A stretch of 64,000 bases of DNA from Candidatus Binataceae bacterium (GCA_036495685.1 DASXMJ010000052.1:22680-86679), one strand, 5' to 3'; shown: positions 16,549-26,163, counted from the stretch's first letter. Numbers and translations are program-made. The notes: generated from the sequence alone by a model not told the origin.

Positions 16549-17400
16549 CTAAGACAGCAGCGGCGAAGCGATCGTTCCGCCTAGCTTGTAAGGAACCCCG
16601 TTGGGCGGATGCGGCAGCAAGTTGATGAGAAAGGCGAGACCTTGGCGGGCGGTTGCCGCGGGCGTCAGCATGAACTGCAGCGCCAAGGCGCTTTGGTGCC
16701 AATCCTCGGTGTCGAGACGAATTGAGCCATGGCCGTCGACCGCCAGATCGCCCTCGCTACTTTTCAGTTCTTCCACTTGCAAGACTCCCTTGTCGAGGCG
16801 GACCTTCAGATCGACTTCGCCGAGTCGGGTGGCTGGCATCGGTCCGGGAATCCGGATTAGGAAACCCTTCGCGATCAAGTGCGCCGTGCCACTGTTGTCG
16901 GCGGGTGAAACCGGATCGATTGCGATTCTTCCATCGCCGGAAAGTTCTCCGCCCAGGGCTGCTCCGATCTGCCGGAGGAGATGAAAACTCGCCAAGTCAA
17001 GCTTGTTCGCGTCGAAGCTCACTTTCGCGCCGTCTCCCAGCCGATGCACGTTGAACCAGAGTGAACCGCCATAACTGTCGGCGTTGCCGCTGACACCCGG
17101 ATGGAGCAGCAACAGCGAGCCGAGCGCTGGCCAGATCCGTACGCTGGGGCTCTGGAAGATAGGCGCCGTTTCCGGGGTAAACGATCTGACGCTGACATTG
17201 CTTAGCCGTGCGCCGAATGGCAGCGCGAGCTGCTGTTCTCCGCTGTCGAAGCGCAGGCCCAAGGGCAACAGGACCCCTTTGATCGCTGGCGCATATGGAA
17301 AGGTTGCGAACAGAAAGACCAGGAACAGTACAAAACCCGCGATCCCATACCAGAGTTCCAGCGAATGCGTGCGCCAGTAGTCGAGACTCAAATATTGCAT
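16549..17400 (-). CDS. gspN: Type II secretion system protein N
   Basis: A 283-residue inner-membrane protein with one N-terminal membrane segment (residues about 17-38) and a periplasmic beta-rich domain of repeated AsmA/GspN-like strands (VRIWPALGSLLLLHP, GELSGDGRIAIDP, LDKGVLQVEELKSSEGDLAVDGHG). This form is typical of GspN in delta-proteobacterial-type operons. It is the last gene of a ten-gene run and begins five bases after gspM. The role of GspN is accessory and poorly defined. Confidence 0.85.
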   Translation of the reverse strand: MQYLSLDYWRTHSLELWYGIAGFVLFLVFLFATFPYAPAIKGVLLPLGLRFDSGEQQLALPFGARLSNVSVRSFTPETAPIFQSPSVRIWPALGSLLLLHPGVSGNADSYGGSLWFNVHRLGDGAKVSFDANKLDLASFHLLRQIGAALGGELSGDGRIAIDPVSPADNSGTAHLIAKGFLIRIPGPMPATRLGEVDLKVRLDKGVLQVEELKSSEGDLAVDGHGSIRLDTEDWHQSALALQFMLTPAATARQGLAFLINLLPHPPNGVPYKLGGTIASPLLS

Positions 17401-17405
17401 AGAGG

Positions 17406-18056
17406 TCAGGCGCTCCGGCCCAACGCCACGCAGGTGAGATCGACGTCAAAGGAATGGGTATTCTGCATACGTCGCTGAATGCGGAGGTTGCCGATGCCCA
17501 CCGGCATCGGCAAAGTGCGCACCGCGTACAGCGCATCGACAATTTGGGCAAGGCTGACGTCGTTCAACTTGAGCTGCACACTATATTGCACCAGTCCGTC
17601 GGGCAGTTTTCGATCTGCTTCGGGCGTGATCGACGCGATCTTTTCATGCCCCAGACTCTTGCTGAAAGACGCCTCCACGACCGAGAACAGCGAGAAATCC
17701 TTTCCACCTGGCACGGTATTGTGCCGCACGGCGTTGAGATCCGCCTTGACGGTGGCGTAGGTGGCAACCAGCCGCTGAACGCCTGCCAGGTCATGCTCCC
17801 GCGTCGCGATCCGTTCATCCAGTCCATCGACATAATCGGCGATTGGCGAATAGATCAGGGTGTAAACCACAAACAGCGCGAGCAGTCCCGCCGCGACTTG
17901 GACCAGCAACCGCTCGCGCTTTTCGAGCTTGTCGTAGCGGGCGCGGGCCTGTGCGAGGTACGGGTCGATCTGCGCGCGCAACCGGCGGGTCTGTGGCTCG
18001 AGAAAAGCCGAGAACCGCTGCCGCAGCCCGGCGAGATATTCGCGCAGCGTGGTCAC
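17406..18056 (-). CDS. gspM: Type II secretion system protein M
   Basis: A 216-residue bitopic protein: a cytoplasmic charged region, one membrane helix (residues about 49-66, LLVQVAAGLLALFVVYTL) and a periplasmic ferredoxin-like domain. Known: GspM partners GspL in the inner-membrane platform. It overlaps gspL by four bases (ATGA-type) and precedes gspN. Sequence conservation of GspM is low, so the call rests on membrane topology, the C-terminal VGIGNLRIQRR block and position. Confidence 0.85.
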   Translation of the reverse strand: MTTLREYLAGLRQRFSAFLEPQTRRLRAQIDPYLAQARARYDKLEKRERLLVQVAAGLLALFVVYTLIYSPIADYVDGLDERIATREHDLAGVQRLVATYATVKADLNAVRHNTVPGGKDFSLFSVVEASFSKSLGHEKIASITPEADRKLPDGLVQYSVQLKLNDVSLAQIVDALYAVRTLPMPVGIGNLRIQRRMQNTHSFDVDLTCVALGRSA

Positions 18057-19507
18057 GGATTGCCTTCGGCGCCTTTGAAGTCGGCACTCAGTCGGAACTC
18101 GACCTTGTTGGGTTCACTGCTGGAGTTCGCGTGCGTCACCTCGATCGAGCCAAACGCGCCTGACTGGTCGAGTGCGCGTTTCACCTGGTCGACGGTACCG
18201 AACGAGTCAGCCAGGCCGGTAACGCGAAGCCCGGTCGGATCAACCTGAAATTCCTCCAGCTGCGCCGGGATGCGCGCAGGTAGCGTTTGCGACACGGTCA
18301 TCAGCGTGTCGAGCGCCGAGTTCCGACTTGTATTGCCGCCGAGCAGCCGAAGTTGCTTGTCCATCGCCGATATACCCGAGCGCAACTGGCCAATCGGGTC
18401 GGACGACACATCTTCACCCAGAACCGGCGCCGCCATTTTGGCGATCTCGCGGTCGATTAGGTGCAGGTGGTGAATTTTTCCATACACACCCAGCAAAAAG
18501 TGAAGCAGCATGAAGCCAATCAGACCGGCGGCGAGGATGCCGGTGGTGTAGAAGGGAGTTAGGTCGCCGCGCGTCCTGCCGTGAAAGGCGAACTCACCCT
18601 GACGAAAATTAAGCAGCTCGACCGGATGGTTTGGCATTTCGCCGAGCAGCATCGCGACTGGAGTGACGAAACGAATCATGTCGGGACGCGCGCCTTCGAA
18701 CAGTGCGGAGCAATCGAAATCGTGGGTAGCGAGAGCAAGCGCATCCGAGAGGTTGCCGCGCAGCTTCGGTATCATCGCGCCGCGCCCGGTGATCACCAGG
18801 TGGGCGTGATCGAGCTCACCCGTGTGCGCAAGAATCGTCTGGCGCAGGGTGTTCACAATTGGGGCCATCTCGTCCGCTGGGCGCGCGGCACCTTGAGGGG
18901 TAAGCAGACCCGCCGCGATGGTTCGCATTGCGCGCGGAATTCCTTTTTGGTCGAGGAGCACAAACGAGGTCGAACTCTGCTCGGCGTCGATCACGAGGTG
19001 GGCGGTGGTCTGCTTCCCGTTTTTCGATCGTGCAAACAGCGCGGCAACCGCAAACGGCGCGATGGTCACGGTTTTGGGGTCGAGTCCTGCGCTGGCAAGC
19101 AGCTGAAGATGGTTTTGCATTTCCTGCTTGCGCGCGGACGCGGCCAGCACCAGCGATTTGTCCCCCGATCGTCCCACCCGCACGAACGTCACTGTGGCAC
19201 CATCGACCGGGAACGGCAGATGCTCCTCCAGCGCGAAGGGGACCACCTGATGGAGCTTGCGCAGATCCCGGAACGGCAATTCAAGCAGTCGCTTTGCGAC
19301 CGCGTCGGTCGGAATAGCGGAAATCACAACATCCGGGTGACCGGTCTTTTCCGTCAGGCGACGCAGGGCGGGCGCGAGATTCTCCTCGCCTTCGGCGCGA
19401 TGCGTCTCAAACACGCCGATGAATTGAAAAGAGTTCCAGGTGCGATCCGCGGTGGCGGCGCGCAACCGGTCCCCGGCGACTTCTATCGCTAGTATGCGCT
19501 GCGGCAT
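18053..19507 (-). CDS. gspL: Type II secretion system protein L
   Basis: About 484 residues: a cytoplasmic actin-like domain (MPQRILAIEVAGDRLRAA at the start, VVISAIPTDAVAKRLLELPF, FALEEHLPFPVDGATV), one membrane segment (residues about 320-340) and a periplasmic domain. Known: it recruits the ATPase GspE to the membrane. The frame is open to 19606, but the ATG at 19507 gives the family's normal N-terminus and lies 13 bases after the gspK stop. It ends overlapping gspM. Confidence 0.88.
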   Translation of the reverse strand: MPQRILAIEVAGDRLRAATADRTWNSFQFIGVFETHRAEGEENLAPALRRLTEKTGHPDVVISAIPTDAVAKRLLELPFRDLRKLHQVVPFALEEHLPFPVDGATVTFVRVGRSGDKSLVLAASARKQEMQNHLQLLASAGLDPKTVTIAPFAVAALFARSKNGKQTTAHLVIDAEQSSTSFVLLDQKGIPRAMRTIAAGLLTPQGAARPADEMAPIVNTLRQTILAHTGELDHAHLVITGRGAMIPKLRGNLSDALALATHDFDCSALFEGARPDMIRFVTPVAMLLGEMPNHPVELLNFRQGEFAFHGRTRGDLTPFYTTGILAAGLIGFMLLHFLLGVYGKIHHLHLIDREIAKMAAPVLGEDVSSDPIGQLRSGISAMDKQLRLLGGNTSRNSALDTLMTVSQTLPARIPAQLEEFQVDPTGLRVTGLADSFGTVDQVKRALDQSGAFGSIEVTHANSSSEPNKVEFRLSADFKGAEGNP

Positions 19508-19520
19508 TCGGCTTAGCTGC

Positions 19521-20477
19521 TTAGTCCTCTTGCCAAGATATGAGCAGCCCCGTGCCGTTAGGCTGGCGCCGAAAGGTCGAGTGGACCAGCTTGCGAGCCC
19601 CGGCAAAAGTCCCCATTCCGTTTATGGTAAAGAAATTACTGCGGGTGGTTAATACCTTGGATAGATCGGTGATGTACTGACCAAGGCCCGGGATGTTGCC
19701 CACGTCGGTCAGGTTGGAAAAAGGCCGGATCATCCGCGCCGTAACGATCGCCTTGACCAGGTCCGGGTTGGCGAAGAGCTGGGGACTCAAGGCGGCCAGC
19801 ACCTCCGGCGGGGCGGTATTGGCGTTGACCTGCATTTCCGGAACGACCGTGACAAAGGGGAGCAGGCGATGAAAAGTCGCGTCATCGACCCCGCGCACCA
19901 TCTTTAGGTCTCCTATCGTCGGCATGAGTCCGTTGCGCGGCGCATAGGGTGGCACGAGTCGCAAGTAGTAGTCCATTTCCGCGCCCCCCTGGGGTAAGGG
20001 GAAGCTGTCGGCGTCGATCCAGTCGGCCAGCGCCGGAATGATTTCCGGAGGAATGTTCAGGATAGCAAAGAGCCGCTCCAGGACGATCGCGTATTGAGGA
20101 TCGATCTCACCGTTGGTCGGATTGACGAGCTGATTGATGTTCAGCTTGCGGGTCTCGTCGATTACCGATATCGACGCGGTTCCGCCATCGACGTTGATCG
20201 GCGGAAAGGGCGCCGCCCATACGTCGTTGAGACTGTCGTAAGGGGTCTGCATTTGCGCGTCCATGCGGGAGTCTTCGGCGAGCAGTCCCAGCCCTACCGC
20301 CACACTCGAGCGCGCCAGAAAATATGCGCGCAATTCGTTGGCCTGATTCGCCGCCGACAGGTAGCCAAGCGCGGCGGTGGTTCCGAAGTCGATAACGATA
20401 AGCGTCATGAGTGCGACGCCGAGCAGGACCACCAGCAGCGCAACCCCACGCGGGTTGGTTTTGCGGGATTTCACCAT
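19521..20477 (-). CDS. gspK: Type II secretion system minor pseudopilin K
   Basis: A 318-residue minor pseudopilin. Seen: prepilin-like leader with RG followed by the hydrophobic helix VALLVVLLGVALMTLIVIDF, lacking the Glu5 found in the other pseudopilins as is usual for GspK. The large C-terminal alpha domain includes DETRKLNINQL, ALADWIDADSFP and NANTAPPEVL. Known: GspK caps the pseudopilus with GspI and GspJ. The start overlaps the gspJ end by seven bases. Confidence 0.93.
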   Translation of the reverse strand: MVKSRKTNPRGVALLVVLLGVALMTLIVIDFGTTAALGYLSAANQANELRAYFLARSSVAVGLGLLAEDSRMDAQMQTPYDSLNDVWAAPFPPINVDGGTASISVIDETRKLNINQLVNPTNGEIDPQYAIVLERLFAILNIPPEIIPALADWIDADSFPLPQGGAEMDYYLRLVPPYAPRNGLMPTIGDLKMVRGVDDATFHRLLPFVTVVPEMQVNANTAPPEVLAALSPQLFANPDLVKAIVTARMIRPFSNLTDVGNIPGLGQYITDLSKVLTTRSNFFTINGMGTFAGARKLVHSTFRRQPNGTGLLISWQED

Positions 20478-21127
20478 TGCGCGATCGCCATTGGCACCGT
20501 CACCTGGGTGGAGAAGGCCAGCGGCTCGCCCCTGGGACCTGCGAGGCTCAGATCAATGGACACCGCGACCGGCACCTGCCGCCCGGGCGACATGTTCTCG
20601 GAATTCCAGACCTGGCCCCATTGCTCTCCGTCGAAGTAGCGAAGCTTGAGGCTCAGCATGTTGTCGGCGACGATGATCGGCGCCTGGCTCGCGCCGGAAC
20701 CGAGGCCGCTGTACTGCGAGCGCTCGAGTAGGAACCATCCGCGATGGTTAGGGTTGGGGGCCGCAGTGTAAGTTACGATCTCTTCAGCGCCATAGCCATC
20801 GAGCGATCGGCGATGGCCGGGATCGAGCGTCGAAACCGTCAGCGTATTGACCGGGGAACCGCCCTGATATCTGGCAGCACCCAGCACCAGTACCCGGCTG
20901 GGAGCAAGTGGAGTCTGAACGGCACCGCGAATCTCGTTGCTTATTTGCCAAAGAATCGCACGGCCACTGCGTTCGGAGTACAAGCGCTCCTCGGCGTGAA
21001 GTTTGCTCATCGCCACGGCATGAAACGATTCCGCGAGCATCACGACAATTAGCCCCAGGATTGCCACCGCCAGCATCAGTTCGAGCAGGGTGAAGCCGCG
21101 CTCCGAGCGGAGAATTCGGTTGCTCAT
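20471..21127 (-). CDS. gspJ: Type II secretion system minor pseudopilin J
   Basis: A 218-residue pseudopilin with the cleavage motif ERG before FTLLELMLAVAILGLIVV (Glu at position 5 of the mature protein). The rest is the GspJ beta-rich domain, with RAILWQISNEIRGAV and, near the end, LKLRYFDGEQWGQVWNSE. Its start codon shares one base with the gspI stop (TAATG). Confidence 0.9.
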   Translation of the reverse strand: MSNRILRSERGFTLLELMLAVAILGLIVVMLAESFHAVAMSKLHAEERLYSERSGRAILWQISNEIRGAVQTPLAPSRVLVLGAARYQGGSPVNTLTVSTLDPGHRRSLDGYGAEEIVTYTAAPNPNHRGWFLLERSQYSGLGSGASQAPIIVADNMLSLKLRYFDGEQWGQVWNSENMSPGRQVPVAVSIDLSLAGPRGEPLAFSTQVTVPMAIAQW

Positions 21128-21558
21128 TATTCCGTTGGTGTAACCGGAACCGGGTTGTGAAGGTATTCGGTTATCGAAAAAGTGCGCGAGAACTTCGGTC
21201 CATAGAAGACAATCACCCTCACCTTGCGTACGTCCGGGAAGACTCCCGATTCTAGGACGTCTCGCTCCCAGCGAAATTTCTGGTACTCACCGGGGAAATA
21301 GCGTTCGAAATTTCCCTTGGTCACACCGAGTTGCGGGAACTGCTCCAGCTCGGCCTGGCTCATGATCGTCTGACACAGCATTCCGGCACGCGAGATGTCC
21401 CGGCTGTGAATTACGCTCTGCAGGCTCTGATGATGCAGCGTAAGCAGCGCGAGCAAGGCGATTCCCAGCACCGCCATCGCGACCATGACCTCCAGCAGGG
21501 TGAAACCAGCAGCCTCTCGGGAGGATACGATCCGAACCGGGCGACGGCTGCAAATCAT
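21127..21558 (-). CDS. gspI: Type II secretion system minor pseudopilin I
   Basis: A 143-residue pseudopilin. The leader ends in AG before FTLLEVMVAMAVLGIALLALL with Glu5. The globular part is short, as is usual for GspI (HHQSLQSVIHSRDISRAGML). It overlaps gspH by four bases and is one of the three tip-forming minor pseudopilins encoded in a row. Confidence 0.9.
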   Translation of the reverse strand: MICSRRPVRIVSSREAAGFTLLEVMVAMAVLGIALLALLTLHHQSLQSVIHSRDISRAGMLCQTIMSQAELEQFPQLGVTKGNFERYFPGEYQKFRWERDVLESGVFPDVRKVRVIVFYGPKFSRTFSITEYLHNPVPVTPTE

Positions 21559-22145
21559 CGTGTCAGCACCTGCGCCATCGAGAGGTCACCATCAGCGACG
21601 ATCACTCGGCCGGTCACCGGATTGAGCGCCAGCGTCATCACGTGACCCGACAAATCGATCATGTGGATGAGCGTAGCGTCCACGTATCCCTCCGGGTAGA
21701 ACTGCGTCGCCACGGTGCCCGCGCTGAACGTTCCGAGGTCGCCCACGGTCACGTCGCGGATCGCGATTGACGCGGGCATCGTGACCGGCGCGCTGGCGCT
21801 GCTATGGTCGGGACCGAACGAGGGTGTGGGCGTCGCGTACGGGTCAAGCCGCATCACTCCGTAGACCTGGTGATCGAGGTCGAAGACCAGCCGCAAAAAG
21901 ACCTTCTGCGCGGACGCTTCGTCGAATAGATAGGACGCGCGACCGGCTAGACGCCGCGCCTCGCTCTTGAGGCGCGCCTTGCGGTAGCCGCCGGTGTAAG
22001 GCACCGCGAGGGTGAACATCAGGGCCATGATAAAGATAACGATTGCGAGCTCGAGCAGGGTGAAGCCGGGCGCCGAACTTTGGCGCCCCTCGGTTGACCG
22101 CCCCGGTCCGATCGCCAGGCGGCGAGGGAAACGCGCGCTACTCAT
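21555..22145 (-). CDS. gspH: Type II secretion system minor pseudopilin H
   Basis: A 196-residue pseudopilin with a long leader (about 26 residues) ending in PG before FTLLELAIVIFIMALMFTLAV, with Glu5. The globular part has KARLKSEARRLAGRASYLFDEA and a GHVMTLALNPVTGRV ending. Known: GspH is a minor pseudopilin in the pilus-like piston. It starts seven bases after the gspG stop. Confidence 0.85.
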   Translation of the reverse strand: MSSARFPRRLAIGPGRSTEGRQSSAPGFTLLELAIVIFIMALMFTLAVPYTGGYRKARLKSEARRLAGRASYLFDEASAQKVFLRLVFDLDHQVYGVMRLDPYATPTPSFGPDHSSASAPVTMPASIAIRDVTVGDLGTFSAGTVATQFYPEGYVDATLIHMIDLSGHVMTLALNPVTGRVIVADGDLSMAQVLTR

Positions 22146-22152
22146 AGTTCTT

Positions 22153-22569
22153 TCAGGTTGAACTGCCGTCTATATCATCGGCACTTTGCACGCCGTCAGG
22201 ACCGAAGGACTTGAGCGCATAGGTACTACCATCGCTTTGATAGAAATACTGGTTGCCCCACGGATCGTTGGGAAGTTTTTCAATGTACCCGCCTTGCTCG
22301 TAGTTGCTCGGCGGGCGCCCTCCGGTAGGAGGAGTGACCAAAGCCTGCAGACCCTGGTCGGTGGTAGGGTAAGAACCGTTGTCGAGATAGTAGCGGTCGA
22401 GTGCCTGCTTCAACTCCTGGATGTCGGCTTGAGCCTTGGTGCGTTTGGCGCGGTCTGCGACGCCGCGCAGGCGGGGAACGACCATCAGTGCCAACAACCC
22501 GATGATCAGGATCACCACCATGATCTCGATCAACGTGAAACCATCCTGGCCTCTGAAGCTTCTGTTCAT
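22153..22569 (-). CDS. gspG: Type II secretion system major pseudopilin G
   Basis: A 138-residue major pseudopilin. Seen: DG before FTLIEIMVVILIIGLLALMVVP with Glu5, the KAQADIQELKQALDRYYLDNGSYPTT block, and the calcium-site region ending in SFGPDG and SADDI. The ATG at 22569 gives a short leader MNRSFRGQDG; the open frame runs further upstream into gspF. Known: it polymerises into the pseudopilus that pushes substrates through the outer-membrane secretin. Confidence 0.96.
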   Translation of the reverse strand: MNRSFRGQDGFTLIEIMVVILIIGLLALMVVPRLRGVADRAKRTKAQADIQELKQALDRYYLDNGSYPTTDQGLQALVTPPTGGRPPSNYEQGGYIEKLPNDPWGNQYFYQSDGSTYALKSFGPDGVQSADDIDGSST

Positions 22570-22582
22570 CGCAGCGTACCCA

Positions 22583-23800
22583 CTACTGCATGATCTGGTT
22601 GAGCTGGAAAATCGGCAAGAGCACCGCAACCATCATGAACACGATAACCGCCGCCATCACCAGCGTCATCACGGGTTCAAGAATGGTGGTGACCTGGCTC
22701 AGCGAATGCGCGACTTCGCGCTCGTAATTGTCTGCGACTCGTTCTAGCATTCGCTCCAGCTCGCCCGAACGTTCCCCCACCCGGATCATCTCGATCAGCA
22801 TGGGCGGAAACAGTTTGCTCTGCGAGAGGGTCTGCGCCATCCCGTGGCCCTCGCGAATTTCCTCCCGGCTTTTTTCTATCGCCTCGCGCAACAGGCCATT
22901 GGTGACAACCGCTTTTACCGCTTCGAGCGCCGGCAGCAGCTGTACACCCGCCGCGAGCAGGGTTGCCAGAGTGCGCGCGAACCTTGCGCAGATGATTCGC
23001 ACCACCGTCTGACCAACGTATGGCAGCCGTAGAGTCAGGCTGTCATAGAAGCGCCGCCCGCGGGCGGTGGAGAGACCGTAGAGAATCCCGGCGGTAGCGC
23101 CCAAAAGGACGAGGGCAATCCACACCCAATAGCCGGTTAGAAACGATGACATCGCGATCAGGATTTGCGTTGCAAGCGGAAGTGCGGCGTGTTGTTGCTC
23201 GAAGATCGTCGCCACCTGCGGAACCACGTAGGTGACCAGGAAGGTCATGATCGCAGCGCCGACAATCATCATGATGATCGGGTAGGTGAGGGCGCCGCGG
23301 ACCTTGGCCATGAATTCCGCCTGCCGTTCGCTGTAGTCGGCCAGGCGATCCAGTACCGCCTCCAGCGCCGCTGCTTGCTCGCCGGCTCGCACCATGCCGA
23401 CGTAAAGGTCGGAGAAGATATGCGGATGCACCTTGAGCGCCTCCGCGAGCGACGAGCCTTCGCGCACGCGCTCGCGCACCTGTGACAGCATCCGTTTGAC
23501 CGCCGCGCGCGCGCTCTGTTCGGCCAACGCCCCGAGCGCATCCACCAGTTGTACGCCCGCACCGAGCAGAGATCCGAGTTGCCGGGTCAGCAGGGCCAGG
23601 TCCCCACCCGACATTCCGCGCCGGCGAAACGGGATTTCCCGCCTCAACCGCGGCTGGCCGACGATCTCTTCGGCAAGGTCGGTGGGAAACACTCCCGAGC
23701 CGCGCAATTTCTCGCGCGCGGTGCGCGCGCTGTCCGCGTCGATCACGCCGGAAACCGAACGGCCTTCGGTCGATAGTCCGCGGTACGCAAAAACCGGCAT
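22583..23800 (-). CDS. gspF: Type II secretion system inner-membrane protein F
   Basis: A 405-residue platform protein with two GspF repeats (residues about 70-195 and 270-395), each with membrane segments. Seen: LLTRQLGSLLGAGVQLVDAL and its second copy FARTLATLLAAGVQLLPALEAV, plus GERSGELERMLERVADNYE. The ATG at 23800 gives the usual start MPVFAYRGL and lies 17 bases after gspE; the open frame to 24154 is overlap with gspE. Known: the polytopic core around which pseudopilins assemble. Confidence 0.96.
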   Translation of the reverse strand: MPVFAYRGLSTEGRSVSGVIDADSARTAREKLRGSGVFPTDLAEEIVGQPRLRREIPFRRRGMSGGDLALLTRQLGSLLGAGVQLVDALGALAEQSARAAVKRMLSQVRERVREGSSLAEALKVHPHIFSDLYVGMVRAGEQAAALEAVLDRLADYSERQAEFMAKVRGALTYPIIMMIVGAAIMTFLVTYVVPQVATIFEQQHAALPLATQILIAMSSFLTGYWVWIALVLLGATAGILYGLSTARGRRFYDSLTLRLPYVGQTVVRIICARFARTLATLLAAGVQLLPALEAVKAVVTNGLLREAIEKSREEIREGHGMAQTLSQSKLFPPMLIEMIRVGERSGELERMLERVADNYEREVAHSLSQVTTILEPVMTLVMAAVIVFMMVAVLLPIFQLNQIMQ

Positions 23801-23817
23801 GATCGCGAGGGCGATTA

Positions 23818-25533
23818 CTAGACGACTTCTTCCTGGGTCTGGCGCAGGAGTTCCTCGATGGTTGTCTCCCCGGCCAGGATTCGCTCTGCTCCGTCCTGGC
23901 GCAGCAGCTTCATACCCAACGAGGTGCAATGGCGGCGCAGAGTCGCGCCGTCGCTGTTTGCCATTACCAGCGCGCGGATCTCGTCGTCTACTACCATCAA
24001 TTCCTGAATCGCAACGCGTCCGCGATAGCCACTGTTGCGACACGCGCGGCATCCCTTGGCCCGATAGATCTGCTTCTCTGTATGGGAGGCGTACAGCCCG
24101 ATACGGGCCAGCTCGGCTTCGGTGGGCGAGTGGGGCTCGCGACACTCCGGGCACAAGCGGCGAACCAGACGCTGTGCCAGCACCGCAAGAATCGAGGACG
24201 AGACCAGGAACGGTTCGATCCCGAAATCGAGTAAGCGGCTCACCGCGCCAAATGAATCATTGGTGTGCAAGGTGGAGAACACCAGATGGCCGGTGAGCGC
24301 GGATTGAATCGCAATCCCCGCGGTTTCTCCGTCGCGGATTTCGCCAACCATGATCACGTCGGGGTCCTGCCGGAGAATCGAACGCAATCCGCTGGCGAAG
24401 GTCAGATCGATCTTCGGGTTTACCTGCATCTGGCCGACGCCGCGCAGCTGGTACTCTATTGGGTCCTCGATGGTGATGATGTTCTTCTCGGGGGAATTGA
24501 TGCGGCTCAGGCACGCGTACAGGGTCGTCGACTTGCCCGAGCCGGTGGGTCCCGTCGCCAGGACAATCCCATGGCTCTGGCGGATAAGCCGATCCAGTTT
24601 GCGCAAGTTCTCACCCGAAAACCCCAGGTGGTCGAGGTTAATAATCTCGACGGCCTGGGCGCGATCGAGCAGACGCAGGACCAGCCGCTCGCCGAACGCG
24701 GTTGGGATGGTGGAGACGCGGATATCGATGTCACGCCCGGCGATCCGCAGCCGAATACGTCCGTCCTGGGGTAGACGTTTCTCGGCGATATCCAGGCCCG
24801 CCATGACTTTGACGCGCGAGGTTATCGCGGGCTGATAGCGCTTGTGCGGTTTGAGGACGTCATAGAGCATGCCATCAACCCGCAAGCGGACCTCCATGTC
24901 GGTCTCGAACACTTCAATATGGATGTCGCTGGCGCGGTCTTTGACCGCTTGCGAAAGAATTCCGTTGACCAGCTTGATAATCGGTGCTGAATCGTCGGCG
25001 TCCAACAGGTCGCGCGGCTCGGCCGCCAGCTCGCTCGCTAATGCGTCGAGGCGTTCCTCATCGAGATCAAACATCAGTTCTTCGGCGGTAGTGGTGGTGG
25101 CGTTGTCGTAGGCGCGGTTGATGGCCTCATTGATCACTTCCATCGGCGCCAGAACTGGCAACACCGGAGCGCCGAACAGGATGTGAAGGTCGTCGAGGGG
25201 CTGGTAGTTAGCCGGGTCAGCGATCGCGACGGTCACTCCGGCATCGTCGACGTGCAACGGCAGCAGGTGATTCTTTTTTGCGTAGTTGATGGGGACCTTG
25301 GTGACCAGGGTGTGATCGAGCGCGTGCTCATCGATGTGCGCCTGGAAGGGCATGCGGTATTCCTGCGCGAGCGCCCGAGCAAGGCGCTGGGGCTCAAGCG
25401 CGCCCATTTCCACCAGAACTTCGGCCAGTTCCTGGCCGGGTTTGCGCCGCTGCCGTGCTTTATCGAGGTCTTGCGGGGATACCCAGGAACGGTCGAGCAG
25501 AATGCTCTCGAAGCTCTTACTCGCGGTAGCCAT
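23818..25533 (-). CDS. gspE: Type II secretion system ATPase E
   Basis: A 571-residue secretion ATPase. Seen: an N-terminal MshEN/GspE-N domain (residues about 10-150), then the ATPase core with Walker A GPTGSGKSTT, the Asp box, the Walker B/His-box run VIMVGEIRDGETAGIAIQ and LVFSTLHTNDS, and a tetracysteine zinc motif (CPEC about 30 residues before CRAC). Known: drives pseudopilus growth from the cytoplasm. It is the first gene of the gspE-N run; no gspC or gspD is next to it. Confidence 0.97.
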   Translation of the reverse strand: MATASKSFESILLDRSWVSPQDLDKARQRRKPGQELAEVLVEMGALEPQRLARALAQEYRMPFQAHIDEHALDHTLVTKVPINYAKKNHLLPLHVDDAGVTVAIADPANYQPLDDLHILFGAPVLPVLAPMEVINEAINRAYDNATTTTAEELMFDLDEERLDALASELAAEPRDLLDADDSAPIIKLVNGILSQAVKDRASDIHIEVFETDMEVRLRVDGMLYDVLKPHKRYQPAITSRVKVMAGLDIAEKRLPQDGRIRLRIAGRDIDIRVSTIPTAFGERLVLRLLDRAQAVEIINLDHLGFSGENLRKLDRLIRQSHGIVLATGPTGSGKSTTLYACLSRINSPEKNIITIEDPIEYQLRGVGQMQVNPKIDLTFASGLRSILRQDPDVIMVGEIRDGETAGIAIQSALTGHLVFSTLHTNDSFGAVSRLLDFGIEPFLVSSSILAVLAQRLVRRLCPECREPHSPTEAELARIGLYASHTEKQIYRAKGCRACRNSGYRGRVAIQELMVVDDEIRALVMANSDGATLRRHCTSLGMKLLRQDGAERILAGETTIEELLRQTQEEVV

Positions 25534-25677
25534 TAGAGATTTTTCGGCATAAAGGTGCGAACCGACGACGCGTTTCGAGCAACCGTATTATGCCCTCCGG
25601 CCATTCGCGAATTGCGGTTCCGCGCCAATTACACACGATGGCGCCGTGGCCTTGCAAGCACGTTCCCGTTGCGTTCC

Positions 25678-26163
25678 TTAGTAGTGGCTTGATTGGCCAG
25701 ACGTATTGCCTGGGCCCAGAATTGCACCTCCGTTGATTCCTGCTCCGATACCCGTTCTTTCCTTTGGGGGCATCGTATGCTCGGCTTCAGCCCAGGAGAC
25801 CAGTTTGCCGTCCGTAAACTTCAGATCGAGAAAGGTTCCTTTGTCACCTTCCTTGGTCGAGGTGTAGAGCAGGGCCGCGGTAATATCGTTGGAATTCGGC
25901 TTGTAAGCGTAGCTCCAAACCTCGGTCGTATCGCTGGGATACTCACGCAAAGAAGGTTCACCGAACTTCTTGTGAACCTCCGACATCGACTCGCCCTGTT
26001 TGAGCTGGTCGGACATGTGCGAGGCTTTGATGCGGGTACCGGCCTGGTAGAAAACCCCGCATCCGGCGAGGTTTCCGACCCACATCGCCAGTAACATTCG
26101 CGAAATAATTGGTGCACGCCAAAGCATCGCCCGGATTCTGTTGGGCAAGCGGGACGTTGTCAA
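25678..26163 (-). CDS. BamE/SmpA-like lipoprotein
   Basis: About 161 residues with a lipoprotein signal ending in the lipobox LAGC (cysteine near residue 35; a shorter start at the internal ATG 16 codons before the signal is possible). After it comes a BamE/SmpA-like repeat: MSDQLKQGESMSEVHKKFGEPSL then EVWSYAYKP, and LDLKFTDGKLVSWAEAE. Such proteins are outer-membrane lipoproteins; BamE belongs to the beta-barrel assembly machine, but this is only a fold-level match. It lies 144 bases before gspE on the same strand, so a link to the secretion system is possible. Confidence 0.75.
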   Translation of the reverse strand: MTTSRLPNRIRAMLWRAPIISRMLLAMWVGNLAGCGVFYQAGTRIKASHMSDQLKQGESMSEVHKKFGEPSLREYPSDTTEVWSYAYKPNSNDITAALLYTSTKEGDKGTFLDLKFTDGKLVSWAEAEHTMPPKERTGIGAGINGGAILGPGNTSGQSSHY

